Below, in pieces: positions 9,861-22,249 of a stretch of 64,000 nt of DNA (position 1 is the first letter of the stretch; each line of letters starts with the position of its first letter). The notes under the pieces were generated by a model. It was given only the letters and a program-made list of their open reading frames with translations, was not told the origin of the DNA and made no database searches. The DNA comes from Hydra vulgaris (lineage: Eukaryota; Cnidaria; Hydrozoa; Anthoathecata; Hydridae): contig NC_088922.1 of NCBI RefSeq assembly GCF_038396675.1, positions 6,431,001 to 6,495,000 on the forward strand. The letters are read 5' to 3'. The position numbers were made by a program, and so were the translations under genes.

Positions 9861-12623
9861 TTAAGGGGGAAAGTCCCTCAAAATTTAGGAATTTTTTGAA
9901 TTTTTTTTTTATTGCTAACTGAAAAATAAAATTATTAGGAAATTGAATGGTCAAAACAGTTTTTAAAAAGCAAAACTTTTTGTTAAATAAATTACGTTTT
10001 TGTATGGTCATCTATGTGTCATTCTTCCCTAGCAACGTCCCTGGTTACATGAAAATTATAAATAAAACACATTCTGGACCACTTTATTTCTTCAGTTTTG
10101 TTAAAAATGCAAGCTTTAAAGTCATATTTCAAACCTCCTATTTGAAAATCCGTGCCATATGTAGCAGGGTATGATTTTAAGTCATCTTTTTAAGCTAAAA
10201 AACTGTAATTGAGTTAAAATGAACAAATCTATAATAGCAAAATGTAATGAAAGTGTTACTGATAGAGTAAAATTTTCTACTAAACGTCTTAGAAAACGTA
10301 AAAGTTCTTTTTATGGAATGAGAAAGCAAGAAAAAAATGTAAATATTGGTTTAAATAGTGTATATAGTAATGATGTAAATATGACAAACTATGTAAATAC
10401 TGAAAGTCAATATGTATATGAAAGTGCATCAAAAAGTAAAGTTAAGCCAGTAATGGTACCAAGTAGAAAATTAGATTGTGTTAGTGGCTACAGATTTATT
10501 GACATGGAAATTCTTGCCTCCATATTTATGAAACTTGCATGTCCAGAATGTTTGCAACCGTCTCTATTATCGTTAAGCGAGAGTGAAAAGTCTTGTAAAG
10601 GATTTGCATCAAATTTATTATTAAGCTGCATTTGTGGTTTTAAATTAGACTTTGAAACATCAAAAAATGTAGCAGGGTATGATATTAATAAAAGAGTAGT
10701 ATATGCAATGAGAACACTCGGTTAAGGCCTATCTGGTCTACATCGGTTTGCCATGCTAATGAATATGCCAAAAAGATTATGTAAAAAAAACTACAATGTT
10801 ATTGTTCAGAAATTGACAAGCGCAGCACAAACAGTTGCTAATGATACTATGCATGAAGCTGCACAAGAACTCAGAGAAGGCAAATCTCTTAATGAAATAG
10901 TAGATACTGGAGTTTCGGTTGATGGAACATGGCAAAAAAGGGGATATAGTTCAAATAATGGTGTTACCGCAGCATTGTCCATAACAAATGGGAAGGTTTT
11001 AGATGTTGAACCATTATCTAGAAAATGTAAAATATGTGAAAAAATTCAAAATACAGCTAATTCAAACCAGCAACCAGCAGAAAAAAAAGAACACATTTGC
11101 AATAAAAACTATGAAGGATCAGCTGGTGGGATGGAAACTGCTGGTGCGGTAAAGATATTTAATCGCTCTCTAGAGAAATATAACTTGCGATACACAGAAT
11201 ACTTAGGTGATGGTGATAGCAAAAGCTACACTACTGTCAAAGGAACATACAAGGATGTTCAAATAATTAAACTGGATTGTATTGGGCATTTTCAAAAGCG
11301 TCTTGGATCTCGTTGTCGACAATTAAAAAAACAAGTCAAGGGCTTAAATGGTAAAGGTCGTTTAACAAACGCTTTGATTGATCGTCTGCAAAATTATTTT
11401 GGAATTGCTATTAGGAAAAATTCTGGAAATCTTGAAGGTATGAGATCATCTGCTTTAGCAAGTTTATTTCATGTAGCATCTTCCAGAAAAAATAATTGGC
11501 ATTACCCGCATTGTCCCACAGGTACAGACAGTTGGTGTAAATACAATCGTGATAAAGCAAATGGTACGAATGAGTATAAACCAGGACTTGGTCTTCCTAT
11601 GGAAATTGTACTTAGATTGAAGCCTATATATGTAGAACTAACTTCAGATGCTTACTTGAATCGATTACTTCATGGAAAAACACAGAACCAGAATGAAAGC
11701 TTCAACGCAATGATATGGTCCAGAATACCAAAGTCGAAATATGTTTCGCTTACACAACTAAAATTTGGACTTTACGATGCTATTGGAGTCTTTAATATAG
11801 GATTAAAGTCTAGTATCCTTGTATTTGAAAAACTTTGTATGATACCAGGACAGCATACCATTTCTGGATGCAATTACTTGAACCAGAGAAGAGTCAGCCT
11901 GTCAGTATATAAAAACAAAGACACGATCAAGAAACGAAGAATGATTTTAAGAGGCCGCAAACATAAAAAATCTGACAAATTTGAACAGAAAGAAGGAAGT
12001 ATGTATGGGGCTGGTGTTTATGATTAAAAGTTATCAACAATATGCTGTTTTATATTATATTTCTTTTATTACTGTTAATTTATAATGTTTTTCATGCGAA
12101 CTTTTTCTTATTTGTCATTTTTCTCAGAACGCGGGTTTTTAACCTCCCGGCAGAAGTATCTTGAAAACCGCTTGACCGATTTATATGAAATTTTCAGGAT
12201 ATGTTCCTCTCATAAAGATGTATACAATAAGCAGACAACTTTTTTAAAACGTTTTTTAAACAGAAAAAAAATTAGAAAACGTTTATAATTTTTGTGCCTT
12301 AAAATGGTAGCAAGAGTTAAACATGGCTACCACCTGACAGAAAAGTTGTTAGCAAAAACTGTCTGTTTATTGCGTAGATCTATCTTTCATCAATAAACTG
12401 GGAAAAAATTACCTATTAATGCCTTTCTGATCGACTGAAATCTTTGCCAGGGAGAAGGAGCTAATTTCCCTTTTTTCCTTAGTTACCAGGTTACCATAGC
12501 AACAGGGTGCTATATTTTATGATAGAATCTATTGATTACTATTATAGTTTTATTTAAAATATATAACAACTTTGTAAATGCTTTACTTTAGAAAATAATT
12601 TTTTGAGGGATCTTCCCCCTTAA
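9861..12623 (+). mobile_element. Mutator-like DNA transposon
   Basis: The transposase gene at 10219-12027 is bracketed by an inverted pair: TTAAGGGGGAAAGTCCCTCA at 9861-9880, and a sequence near 12604-12623 whose complement reads TTAAGGGGGAAGATCCCTCA. These are taken as the terminal inverted repeats. No clear 8-9-bp target duplication was seen in the AT-rich flanks, so the exact ends are uncertain. Confidence 0.6.
10219..12027 (+). pseudogene. Mutator-like transposase, one in-frame nonsense codon
   Basis: Cut-and-paste transposase of the Mutator-like family found in many cnidarian genomes. Two open segments, 10219-10725 (168 codons) and 10726-12027, are in the same frame and are separated only by a TAA at 10723-10725. 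Together they span about 600 codons. The N-terminal part has a basic stretch and a zinc-ribbon-like CPEC...CIC arrangement (Cys108, Cys111, Cys137, Cys139). The C-terminal part carries SVDGTW (first acidic residue), YLGDGDSK (second) and QNQNESFNAMIW (Glu), a plausible DDE set (inference). No frameshift was found. It could be a recent inactivation, a sequencing or assembly error, or a stop suppressed or spliced around. Confidence 0.8.
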
Positions 12624-13410
12624 GTCTTATAAAATTTTTCTGATATTTGTCTTGTAATGTGCCTTAAAATAAACAGCATTGACTGGTATATTTAATGATG
12701 TAATAGCAGAGTTATTAACTTTTTTTTTTTTATCAACAATAACAATAGTATATGCACCAGGCTTTCCTACATTATATCCACTTTTTTAGAATTAGTAATT
12801 TTTAAAAGCAACCGTCAAAGTTCAAGATAGTTGTCTAAATTAATATTTTTATAATTTATGGCTCTTTCTTACTATTTTTTCTCTCCTTTTACTTACGTCA
12901 TTAACGTGTATTAAATAAAAAAAATAAAAAATTAATGTGTATTAAATAAAAAGTTTATAAATTATAAACACGTTTATTACACTAAGTGTGTCTATATACA
13001 GTAGTTTTATTTATGATTTATCCAAAGTTCCATACTATAAATTTTTACTTATTCATAGATTTTTTAACTTGCCAACACAGTTGCTCAACTTGGTTGAGCT
13101 GCTTGGTAATCTTTAGACAAAATCTTCAAAAACAAATTTAAAAATATACTTTTTTCTTAACTAATTTTTAACATGTTAAATTAGCTTTCCAATAGTAAAA
13201 AATTTATGTAATACCACGTATAAATGACGTGTACTCTCCACTAATATGTTTAGTTCAGTCGAAGCATCTTGTTAAGACATGTCACCCACAGGTCTAAAAC
13301 ATGGCTTTCATAATTTTTTTTCCACTGTAATTTTTATTAATTCTATTTACTCTTAAATTACTTCACCACGGTTAGCCCTGCATTTTTCTTAACTTTTTTC
13401 GTAATGAAAC
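12624..13410. other. AT-rich sequence, no gene seen
   Basis: Low-complexity AT-rich DNA without supported coding or repeat structure. Confidence 0.4.
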
Positions 13411-13716
13411 CAGGGGTGTAGAGTCGTAAAGAAAAAGTACCAAATTCGACTCCGACTGTTGAAATTTTCAGAGTACGACTCCAATTCCAATGCATAAACG
13501 AATACGGACGAAATTTTTTTTTAAAAATTCTTTAAAAAATATTGCCGATAATAAAAAAAAAATTTTATACAAAATATATGAAAAATTCTTTGAAGGTTAA
13601 ATATTTTGTACATGCACGTGCAATACCGAGAAATTTTACTATTGGAGTCGGAGGTGCGATTTTGTTTAGTGACTCCGATTCCACTACAATGTCGTGACTC
13701 CGACTTCACAGCCCTG
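13411..13716. mobile_element. hAT-type MITE with perfect 8-bp target duplication
   Basis: Begins CAGGGGTGTAGAGTCG and ends CGACTTCACAGCCCTG, an inverted pair of the CAGGG(C/G)TGT type typical of hAT elements. The flanks are AATGAAAC at 13403-13410 and AATGAAAC at 13717-13724, an exact 8-bp duplication. Internal segments also repeat the ACTCCGA motif in both orientations. It has no coding capacity. Confidence 0.9.
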
Positions 13717-15741
13717 AATGAAACAGCCATATCATATAAAAACTGATTTCTTTTTTCAAGAAAAGTAAGTATATAAAATATTTTAGTTTGAAAAACTTTA
13801 CTTTAAAAAGCACGATCTCTCTCACACGTTCACTGTGTAAAAGTTATGGTAAAATCAATGTCACCTTATATGAGCGTATGGGATTAAGCCCCTAAGATTA
13901 AAGAAATGTTAAAAAACACTTTTAATAGGCATGTCAAAGCGTGTTAAGCAGTTTATTAAAGAAAAAGTAAAAAAAATATATGTACTTGAGCCGCTTAATT
14001 AACTAATTTCCAATAAAACTTCAGTTTTGCGCGATTAAACTTTTGATAACAGTGATATTTTTTGCAGCACTGAAGAACTTGATTAAATTACACTAAAGCT
14101 CTGTAAGAAAATTGACGCCTGTAGAAAGTAAATTGACGCTAGTAGAGAGTACGTTGTTTTACAGCTGGTTAAAATACTTAAAGTTTGGTTAAAGTTATTT
14201 AATTAAAGACTTTTTTTTAGGTCCCCAAGAAAATCTAGCGGTCTTGTTACAAGGCACCCCAGAAGAGCATTTAACTAAGATATTCACGCTTCCTTCCTCA
14301 CCGATAGCGCCAAATATGTTCGGACCCATGATTATAAGATTTATGTTATTATTTGTTAAATGTACACTAGATTTTATTGGGCTAAATAAATAAATATAAA
14401 ATGCCTAATTGATTCCTTAAAACTTAAAATAATGCAAAAAAAAAAACTTACCTTACATATTAAAAGTTAAACAACTTAAAATTTCATTCAAGCATTTTAA
14501 ACGACTTTAAATTTCATTAAGCTAACATTCAAATTCATAAAATTTTTAAAAACTACAATACATTCATAATTTTTACTTAGATTTTGTACTTGGGTCTTTT
14601 TTTTTGCTAACTCAAATAGAGTTCGGATTTTGTGCTGTTGACTTAAAATGTGAAACATGTTTTTCATTATTAATGAATTTGATTAACTTGATAATTTGAT
14701 TTAAAAGTTAGTAAAATACAAAAAAAAAAAAAAAAAAAACAAACCTTTTTAAAAATATGAAAATAGCTAAAGTGAATTACGTGAACTCCGCGCTGTCTAA
14801 ACATTGTTTTGTTAATTTTAATGCAGGTGAAATTATACCGGCAAAAATTCTTTTGACATACGCAAGCTTTAAAAATAAAAAAGGAGAAATGTTCAAACTG
14901 AAGAAACGGATCAACGACTCAAAACTAAGCGGAAATATTGCTTAAAAACTAAAAAAAAAATCGATAAGGCGGATTTTAAAGAATTTTAACGTTCGAATAT
15001 TCGGTTTGGTAAAATTTGGGCAATTATGTTTTTTAACAAACAACGCCGAAGCGTCTAGAAACATAACTATTTAATTACGAAGTAAATGTTAAATGCATTT
15101 GTTTTATTAAGTCTGTATAAATTTGCAAAACATAGTTTAAAAAATAATATATTGAACAGAAAAGAATCGAAAATTTGAAAAGAATTCGAACAACTTCATC
15201 TGTTTATTTTCATATGCAGATTCAAGGTGTTTGCGTAAAAAGTGTAAGCTGAAGCTCATAACTGAATGTTCTTATTAATAAAAAAATAAAAATAATTAAA
15301 AAAATTAATAATATATCAAGTGAACGCGCTTTTTAGACAGGGGTAAAACTTTAAAACCTATGGATACAAACTGATTGGACTTTATTTATATAAAAAAATT
15401 CCATTCAGTTATAATATTGTGTATGTATTTTTTCTACTTTTTTATATATATAATATTAAAAATAGAGAAAATACATAATGCACAATATAAGTATATGCAA
15501 TATGATAATGTATTATAAAGAACTTTATTATACAAGTTTTATATTTACATTAGAAAAAAAATTTGGTATTTTAAAACATTGAGAATTTTAACTTTAACTT
15601 TAATTTTTTTTTAAAATTAAATTTAATACTAAAAAAAGTCGTTTCTTCTATAAAGAACAATTTATAAAAAGAAATAAAATCGCGTTTTTTTCATAAAAAA
15701 TCTTACAAGATCAATAATCGGGAAAAATTTTTTTTAATTGA
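13717..15741. other. AT-rich intergenic region downstream of mrps26
   Basis: No supported gene. A 62-codon open stretch at 14757-14945 is discussed under rejected items. On the minus strand an AATAAA lies at 15529-15524, about 213 nt beyond the mrps26 stop, and could serve as its polyadenylation signal (inference). Confidence 0.4.
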
Positions 15742-15984
15742 CTATGATGTTCTTTCGGTATTTTCAAACGCAGACTTCCATTCCGCACTACCTGGTTTGA
15801 TACCTCCTATAATGTATGCCGTAGGACTGGGACCTTTCCACACACCCAAATTACCTGGTGGTTTCTGCGAGATTATTTTTTCTCCAAAAGGAGTAATTGC
15901 ATAATTATAATAAGTCTCGTTTTCGAGCGCAAACGTTATTTTATCATCTAAGTTTTCCGGATTTACAAAGGTTTTGCTCTCCTC
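15742..15984 (-). CDS. mrps26: Mitochondrial ribosomal protein mS26, exon 4 (C-terminal)
   Basis: Terminal coding exon of 80 codons plus TAG, preceded by a good acceptor (pyrimidine-rich TTTTTTTAG|GAG at 15985/15984) and entered in phase 0. Residues around EESKTFVNPENLDDKI and NYNYAIT-type sequence (YYNYAITPFGEKI) align with the conserved C-terminal part of animal mS26, where an EE-K-F-ENL...NYNWAIT arrangement is familiar. About 40 further residues follow, rich in Gly, Pro and Trp. This makes the protein longer (239 aa) than the roughly 205-aa human form. mS26 is a peripheral protein of the small mitoribosomal subunit. Confidence 0.85.
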   Translation of the reverse strand, partial: EESKTFVNPENLDDKITFALENETYYNYAITPFGEKIISQKPPGNLGVWKGPSPTAYIIGGIKPGSAEWKSAFENTERTS

Positions 15985-16104
15985 CTAAAAAAACATACAT
16001 AGACATATATATCGAAATTAAAGGTTAAAAGATAAAAATATCTGATAAATAAAAGATTGTAAACTAAACTAAAAATTTAACTATTAAAATTATCAAATTA
16101 AATT

Positions 16105-16975
16105 CTCAGGTAAGGATCATCACGCTGTCTGATAACACCTTGCGACTGCCCAGCTATAACCTTGCGACTGGTACATGTAATCCAGTATAACCTGTCCCAT
16201 GTTCTGCTACCATGTAGGATTTGCCTTTCTAGGGAAAAGCTAGGAGAAGCTCACTCTGACTTGAAATAAATGCCTTGGGTGACTCTTTGTTGAATAAAAG
16301 CTAGAGGTAGTATCACAATAATATGCTTATTATCTTAAGTAGATGTTAACTGCATTCTGTTATTGTCATGTAGAAGGCTTCCTGGGCAAAGACTTCAGGG
16401 TAAGCTGAAAATTTTGTTGACCAGCCTAACACCCCTTCTTCATCTATTCCACTGGCAAAGATGTAAACCTGAACTACCATGTTTCCTGCCAAAGATGATG
16501 AATGCAGGATCTTATCAACTCTAGTTGTAGGTTTTTGATTGTGCCCCCTTAATAGTGTCTATGCAACTCTTCTTGTTATCTCTTAATGAGGATATTGCTC
16601 TAAAACTCAGCCTAATGGTTCTATGGCTATTTGGTAATAAGATTTTCAAACACTGTGAATGATCTCCGAGAAGCTGATTGCATCAACAGCTTAAAAATAC
16701 CAGAGATTTTATCCATGTTACACATGGTGTCCCTGTTTAGTGCTTTCGGTGTATATTATCGAGATCTCCAACATAATCTTTTGAATTCAGGCAGAAATGG
16801 AAGTTTTTATTTCTTCTCATCGGTTTTAATTCAAGCCTTACTCTACCCCATGATTTTCACCTCACTCTGTGGTTCTTTTGTGCAGCTGGTATTTCTGACT
16901 GCAATCATTTCTACCATCTTTTTCACAAGAATAAGTCTCTGGAAAAAATTGGGAACAAAAATCATTTTATTATAA
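16105..16975. repeat. Dispersed-repeat-like block, unassigned
   Basis: About 870 bp of less AT-rich, more complex sequence than its surroundings, with sharp composition edges, inside an intron. A 114-codon open stretch at 16631-16975 has no recognisable motif and lacks support as a gene. Probably the untranslated or decayed part of a retroelement. Confidence 0.35.
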
Positions 16976-17306
16976 CAAGAAACTCATGCAAAAAGATGCT
17001 GCCTGACGTTAAGATCTATTTAACAAAAAGCAAAGATAACTTTAACATCTCTTATAAATTAAACCACTACCAAGTTAAAGTCAACACTCGACTCACTTTG
17101 GGAAATGCTCTATTTATATTCAGCAAAATTATTTTCAATTTAAAAATTTTATAAGCATTGTCATTTTTTTTGGAAAAACAAAACAAATTACATTTTTATG
17201 GTTTTATTTAAGTATTGCGAAATAGAACAGAAGGCCCCTAAAAATTTATTTTCGCATTATAGATTGGAATACAAGTTCGCCATTTTTAAATGCGTCTGTT
17301 GAGAAA

Positions 17307-17512
17307 TGGGATCATCCACAAATTACGTAACCAAACTTTTACGATAAACAAAACAAAAAAGATCAAAAGTTTTCCCTCGCAGAGTCTTAATTTAAATAAA
17401 AAATCAAAATAGCCTATTAAGTGAAATGAAAATCGCAGCGTAAAAGAGCCTAATATCTCCTACTCCTGTTTTTAAAATATATTTTGCGTTGCGTAGTTTA
17501 CGTACGATCCCA
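17307..17512. mobile_element. MITE with TGGGATCAT-type ends
   Basis: Left end TGGGATCATCCACAAATTAC and right end with complement TGGGATCGTACGTAAACTAC form imperfect terminal inverted repeats about 206 bp apart. A similar motif (GTTGTCCATAAATTACTTC) recurs near 26837. Confidence 0.6.
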
Positions 17513-17689
17513 AAGGTTACTTTTTGCAATATTTTAAGATATAAAATATTATACAAAATCTAATATGGATAAAGTATTTATACCAGCCATATATATAGCT
17601 ATAGCTGTATTTTATGGTATTTTCACATGATATTATCTTATATAATAAGTTTATAAGAAATCTTTTTCAGATTGAATTTAAATATTAAG

Positions 17690-19735
17690 AATGAATGCAA
17701 AATGTAGATCTGGGCGACCAACAAGAAAAAGAACACATAATATTATAACTAGACATCAAAGTGAAAGATATGCTAACCAAACGAACTACCTGTTAGTGAT
17801 ATCAGCATGCAGATGTGAACTTTCTATTTTAAATTGTGATGACAGGTTTGAAGTTAATAATACACTTTGAGAAAGCTACAACATTAAACAATGCGTTTGT
17901 TCAAACAAATTTGTGACTAAACTGCCAACAAATTTTAACAGCTGTACAGTTTTTCATTTCTTCTCAAATTGTGACATATTTTATTATACATATTACCCTT
18001 TAGAAACGTTCGATGTAAGGGTTGCTCTAACAAGCACTATGTGTGTCTCTGTGAAGAAAGCAAACAGGTTACATTTAATTTTTTTTTGTATTATCTTTTT
18101 TTATGCTTGTTATTTTTTAAAATACTTTCTATAAGCTATAAAATAAACTTTAAATTTAAAATAAACTTTTTAAATTTAAGGTTCCAGTTCTAGAACGAGA
18201 GTATTTAAAGGATTAGAAAGTTAAGCAAGGGCCCTTTGGAACCTGGCAGATAGACCTAATTAATAAGAAAGCAAAACCACAGATTTAACTAACATTGCTA
18301 AAGGTGATATCAGTTTGAAGTTAGTGACGCTGCAACATCTGCAATAGCAACTGCTACCTTGATAGACTATCAAATTATAAGTCAGAATGACAGATCACAA
18401 AATTATCACTGAAAAAAAGATATTTGACACTAAAAAGCCTGTTTCAACCATGATTAGTGAAAAACACAGTTCAGAAGTTTTTTATTTGAAAGTCATTAAA
18501 GTAGATAGTAAAAAAGACAAAAATACATCAGCACATATATTAGGATATGATCATTATGCTGAACTTATTATTAATAGAACAGTAAAGGATGAACAAAAAT
18601 GGAAAAGAATTACAATGGCGATCGAGACGCTAAAAATACTCCAAAAATACAACAGCATTAGCAGTTTGAAAGCCATTGTTCTTGATAATACTTCTGCTAA
18701 TGTTGGTGCAGATAATGGCTTAGTTCCATTTAATAGGATGTGTACTTCACCAAAATGAGCTACCACTTCATCATGTCATAGCTAAAGTAGATGGTAAAAG
18801 TAATGATCCAAAGAAATATAGATAATATAGGTGAATTGCATGATTTACCAATAGTAATGATCACTGAATGATTTTGTTCCAACTCATTCAGTGATTGACT
18901 CCTATGTAAACTCTAATATTTTATCTGATCTTAGTACAGATCAGCGTAAACTTTACGAATACTGTATTGGAATATCTAAAGGTTTTATATCCCCAAAATA
19001 TTCAATGAAAAAATTGGCACCTGTTTACCATGCCTGATGGTTAACTCTAGCTTTAAGAATAATGATGGTTTATGCAAGAGTGAAGAATCCTACAGATAAG
19101 TTGTGCACAATTACAAAATATATAGTCCAAGTATTTTGCTCCATGTGGTTTGCTCATAAAAAGTCTGGTCTTTATAAAGATGCTCCTAGACTTCTTCATA
19201 AGACAATAGAGCTTGTTTAAAATCAGACAGACAATATACAACAAACTGTTTTTCAAAATCTTCAAGGAAGTTCTTATTGCTGTCTTCAAGAAAACATTTT
19301 ATATTCTATGTTACAAGCTGATGAAAAAGATATAAGGGCTCAAGCTATTAAGCAAGTTTTGCACATAAGGCAATCAAGAGAAGTAAATCCAGAAGTCAAA
19401 CCAAAAATCAAAGCAAAATTAATTATGCCTATTAACTTTAACGCTGATACATGGAGTGGTTTAGTTGATGTTTTTTTAATTGAGGTCGAACCTCCGACTT
19501 CTATCCTAACTTCATTGAGTTAGAAAACGCTTTGCAAACTTCTAAAAAAACCTATTCTTATGGATTTACCCAACAATTCACAATCAGTAGAAAGGTCTGT
19601 GAAGCTTGTATCAGAGGCATCAAATATAGTTTATGGTCAAGTAAAGAGACACAACTTTATCTTAACTAAAAACCAAATCAGAGCAGAAAATAAATGTAAT
19701 TCATCAAAACTGATTAATTTATATTTTTCTTGAGA
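17690..19735 (+). pseudogene. Broken transposase-like gene of an unassigned multicopy family
   Basis: Ordered fragments in shifting frames resemble a repeated protein family seen in Hydra and arthropod genomes. They include CRSGRPTRKRT (17700), GPFGTWQIDL (18230), the long open piece 18387-18758 with KAIVLDNTSANVGADNG, a continuation reading HHVIAKVDG, then CSMWFAHKKSGLYKDAPRLL (19140-19200), and NNSQSVERSVKLVSEAS near 19570. Multiple stops and frame changes show inactivity. The superfamily could not be named with confidence; the Asp in LDNTSAN may be a catalytic residue (inference). Confidence 0.55.
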
Positions 19736-19837
19736 ATATATATTTTTTTTCAATTTAAATTTGGTTCACTTATATAAGTCTGAGGGCATTCTTGACTTGA
19801 CTACTATCAAGTTCTATTTTTTTTAAAATGGCAAGCC

Positions 19838-20040
19838 TCTCTCAACACTTAACTCCCAAATTACCCCTGCACAGAGAAACATGTTGAACACTGTAATTCC
19901 AGAAATAAACGGAGCTAAGGCAACCAGAATCAAAATTTGAATGGAAAAAACAGGTTTTGAGAAAGTTGGGGTGGGTTGGGAGGCTATCACCCCTCCGCCA
20001 CTTGATTCTATGCCCCTTCCGCCACTTGATTCTATGCCAG
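19838..20040. repeat. SINE-body-like fragment plus 23-bp duplication
   Basis: Sequence around 19870-19905 (CAGAGAAACATGTTGAACAC) resembles the body of the SINE at 31553-31797. Near 19993-20038 a segment containing CCGCCACTTGATTCTATGCC occurs twice in tandem. Confidence 0.4.
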
Positions 20041-20319
20041 TGTTTAAGATAATGTGGTAAATACTTATTCAATAATATTCAAATATTCTAATGGAAAGAA
20101 TATTTGTTTCAAAGTTTGTACTAAAGTATATAAATATTGAGAATGCCATAAAAATTAATAATTCATTGAAAACAAGAAAATACTTGAAAACTTTTAAACC
20201 ATTCCCCAAAATTGCTCTTACTCCAATCCGCCTGAAATTTTCAGGATAGTCTTAGATTGTCATGTACAACACATCCCAAAATGAGCCAATATGATCTGCG
20301 AAAAAAACTATATTTTGGT

Positions 20320-21270
20320 AGTGGCTTACTATACATTCTCTCATATATTATTAAACTATCTTCTGAATGGGTCATATATTACCAACTCACCCAAAGATAA
20401 GTCGGAACTATTTTCAAAAAACTTTTCCTCTTATTTACCTTTTAAATGTTATGACTCTTCCTGTCATCCCAAAGAAACAGGTTAAAGAATTGTTATACAT
20501 CCAGATCACTCCATATATTCAAATCATTCCAGCCTAAGTTGTTCAAGTTATTTCTCTCCTAAACTTTTTGCTTGTGTTTAAAACATTTTTGCCATAGTTT
20601 TTAATACCCTCTAAACTATTTGATAAGTATCTAACTAAATCTTGTTTTCTTGCCTGCTGGAAAATGGCATCAGTGGTTCCAATTTTTAAAAACTCTTATC
20701 AAAACAACTCTTAAAACTCTGACCCTTTTAGGTCTCATCCAATCAGTCTTCTCACTATTATTAAGAAGCTCTTTAAGCTTTTACTTAACAAACTTCAAAT
20801 ATCTTATCTTGAGTTGTACAACTTACTTTTTGACAATCAAGACTTCAAACCTCTTATTCTATAGTTGACTTATAAACTGTTATTGCAGATGGAGATGGTG
20901 AGGCAAGGACTATTATAGCAGAAAAGTTCATGCATTAGATGAAGTTGGCGAGACAAGGGCTTTTGCTCTTGACATATCAAAGGCTTTTAACAAATTCTGA
21001 CATGCTGAACTTTTCCATAAATTAGCTTTATATGCATCTAGAAAAGTTTGCAGATGCATATGAAGTTTCTATAATGCATCTGGAAAAGTTTCTAAAATTT
21101 CAAATCATTTTTTTTTCTAACCTCAGTATTTAGGTAGTCCTTGAAAGCCAACTCTCTTCTTCATTTCCAGTAACTTTATATATATTCCTAAATTGAAGAA
21201 TGGCACCATTCTTATTGAGTCCTCTACTTTACATTACTTGGATTATCATTCACTACTGACCTTTTATGGA
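20320..21270 (+). pseudogene. LINE relic (same family as 28870 and 56150)
   Basis: Frame-broken reverse transcriptase pieces: NSPKDKSELFSKNFSS (about 20390-20440), a CLLENGISGSNF-like segment (20655), VIADGDGEARTI (20880-20920) and LALDISKAF-like sequence near 20970. Many stops are present. The SPKDKAELFAKNFSS motif is shared with two other copies in this window. Confidence 0.75.
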
Positions 21271-21423
21271 AACTAATTATCCAACTTATTACTTAGATAC
21301 AATCAATAACAATTATAATTATATATACTTTTGAGAGTTTTATTTTTGATTAAATAAGTTTTTTTTTACAAGATAGCGATAGCTAAGATAAATTCAAAAA
21401 TTATTGAAGTAAAAAAATCTTAC

Positions 21424-21547
21424 AATTAATCTTAAAACAATATCACGATTCTTGTGATATAACTCTTTTTGTTTTAAAGTTTCTTTTAGTTTATCCTGTT
21501 CTTCAAGCAAGTTTTTCTCTTCTTCTTTTGCTTTTTTATCTGCTTCT
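21424..21547 (-). CDS. mrps26: Mitochondrial ribosomal protein mS26, exon 3
   Basis: Internal exon of 124 nt (one base completing an Arg codon, then 41 codons). The acceptor is CTATTTATAG|A at 21548/21547 and the donor ATT|GTAAGA at 21424/21423. It encodes a Lys/Glu-rich helical segment (EADKKAKEEEKNLLEEQDKL, ending NRDIVLRLI) matching the long central helix of mS26. Leading and trailing phases fit exon 2 and exon 4 exactly. The open frame beyond the donor stops within a few codons. Confidence 0.85.
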
Positions 21548-22249
21548 CTATAAATAGATTGTGGTATATATGTAGTATAAATAAACAATAAATAAAATAA
21601 TACAACAATAAATAAAATATATAAACGTATAATTAAATAAGCAACATTATAATTGGAAATAATTAATAATTACAAATATAACATATTAACATGAATATAA
21701 CATAACATAAATATAATATCGAAATAAATACTAATTATAAGTATAACATAATATAACAATAATATAATTAATGGCAAAAAAATGTAAGTAAGGAAAAATT
21801 AATTAAGAAGTTAAAAACAAAATAATTTTCCAAATAGTTTATCTGATGTTTTTTGTTCTTCCTTTACTAATTGTTTATGCATATGCACTAATATTTTTTA
21901 TCTAATAACAGTATATAACAAAATGTGTTACATTTCAATTGCTTATGTATAAAGATTATGGAAAAGCATTTACATTAAACCTTAATTTTCTGACCACAGC
22001 ACAAAGAAAATTTTAATTGAGAAAAGACAAGAGAACATATTTTCATTGACTTGGTCTGGTAAGAAAAAACAATTGCACATTGAAAAAACAAAGACAGTAT
22101 AAAATCACCAAAAAAGCTTCAGAAATAAGATATTTAAAAAATTTGTGTGTGCTATCAATCACTTTCACAAAGTAGCCCCTAAATAGCCCATCATATTTTT
22201 GTTATACTATTTTTGATAACAACGTTTAACAAGTCCAATATATGTTGAT

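Larger units (their letters stand above)
15985..21423 (-). other. mrps26 intron 3
   Basis: 5.4-kb intron with donor ATT|GTAAGA and acceptor TTTTTTTAG. It contains a repeat-like block, a MITE, a broken unassigned transposase gene, a SINE-like piece and a LINE relic, listed separately. Confidence 0.75.

Noticed and set aside
14757-14945. 62-codon open frame beginning MKIAKVNYVNSALSKHCF
   Set aside because: Fairly mixed composition, but no recognisable motif, no splice partner and short length; chance or a transposon remnant cannot be excluded, so it was not listed as a gene.
16631-16975. 114-codon frame in the repeat-like block
   Set aside because: No motif on either strand; neighbouring sequence is similar in character but full of stops.
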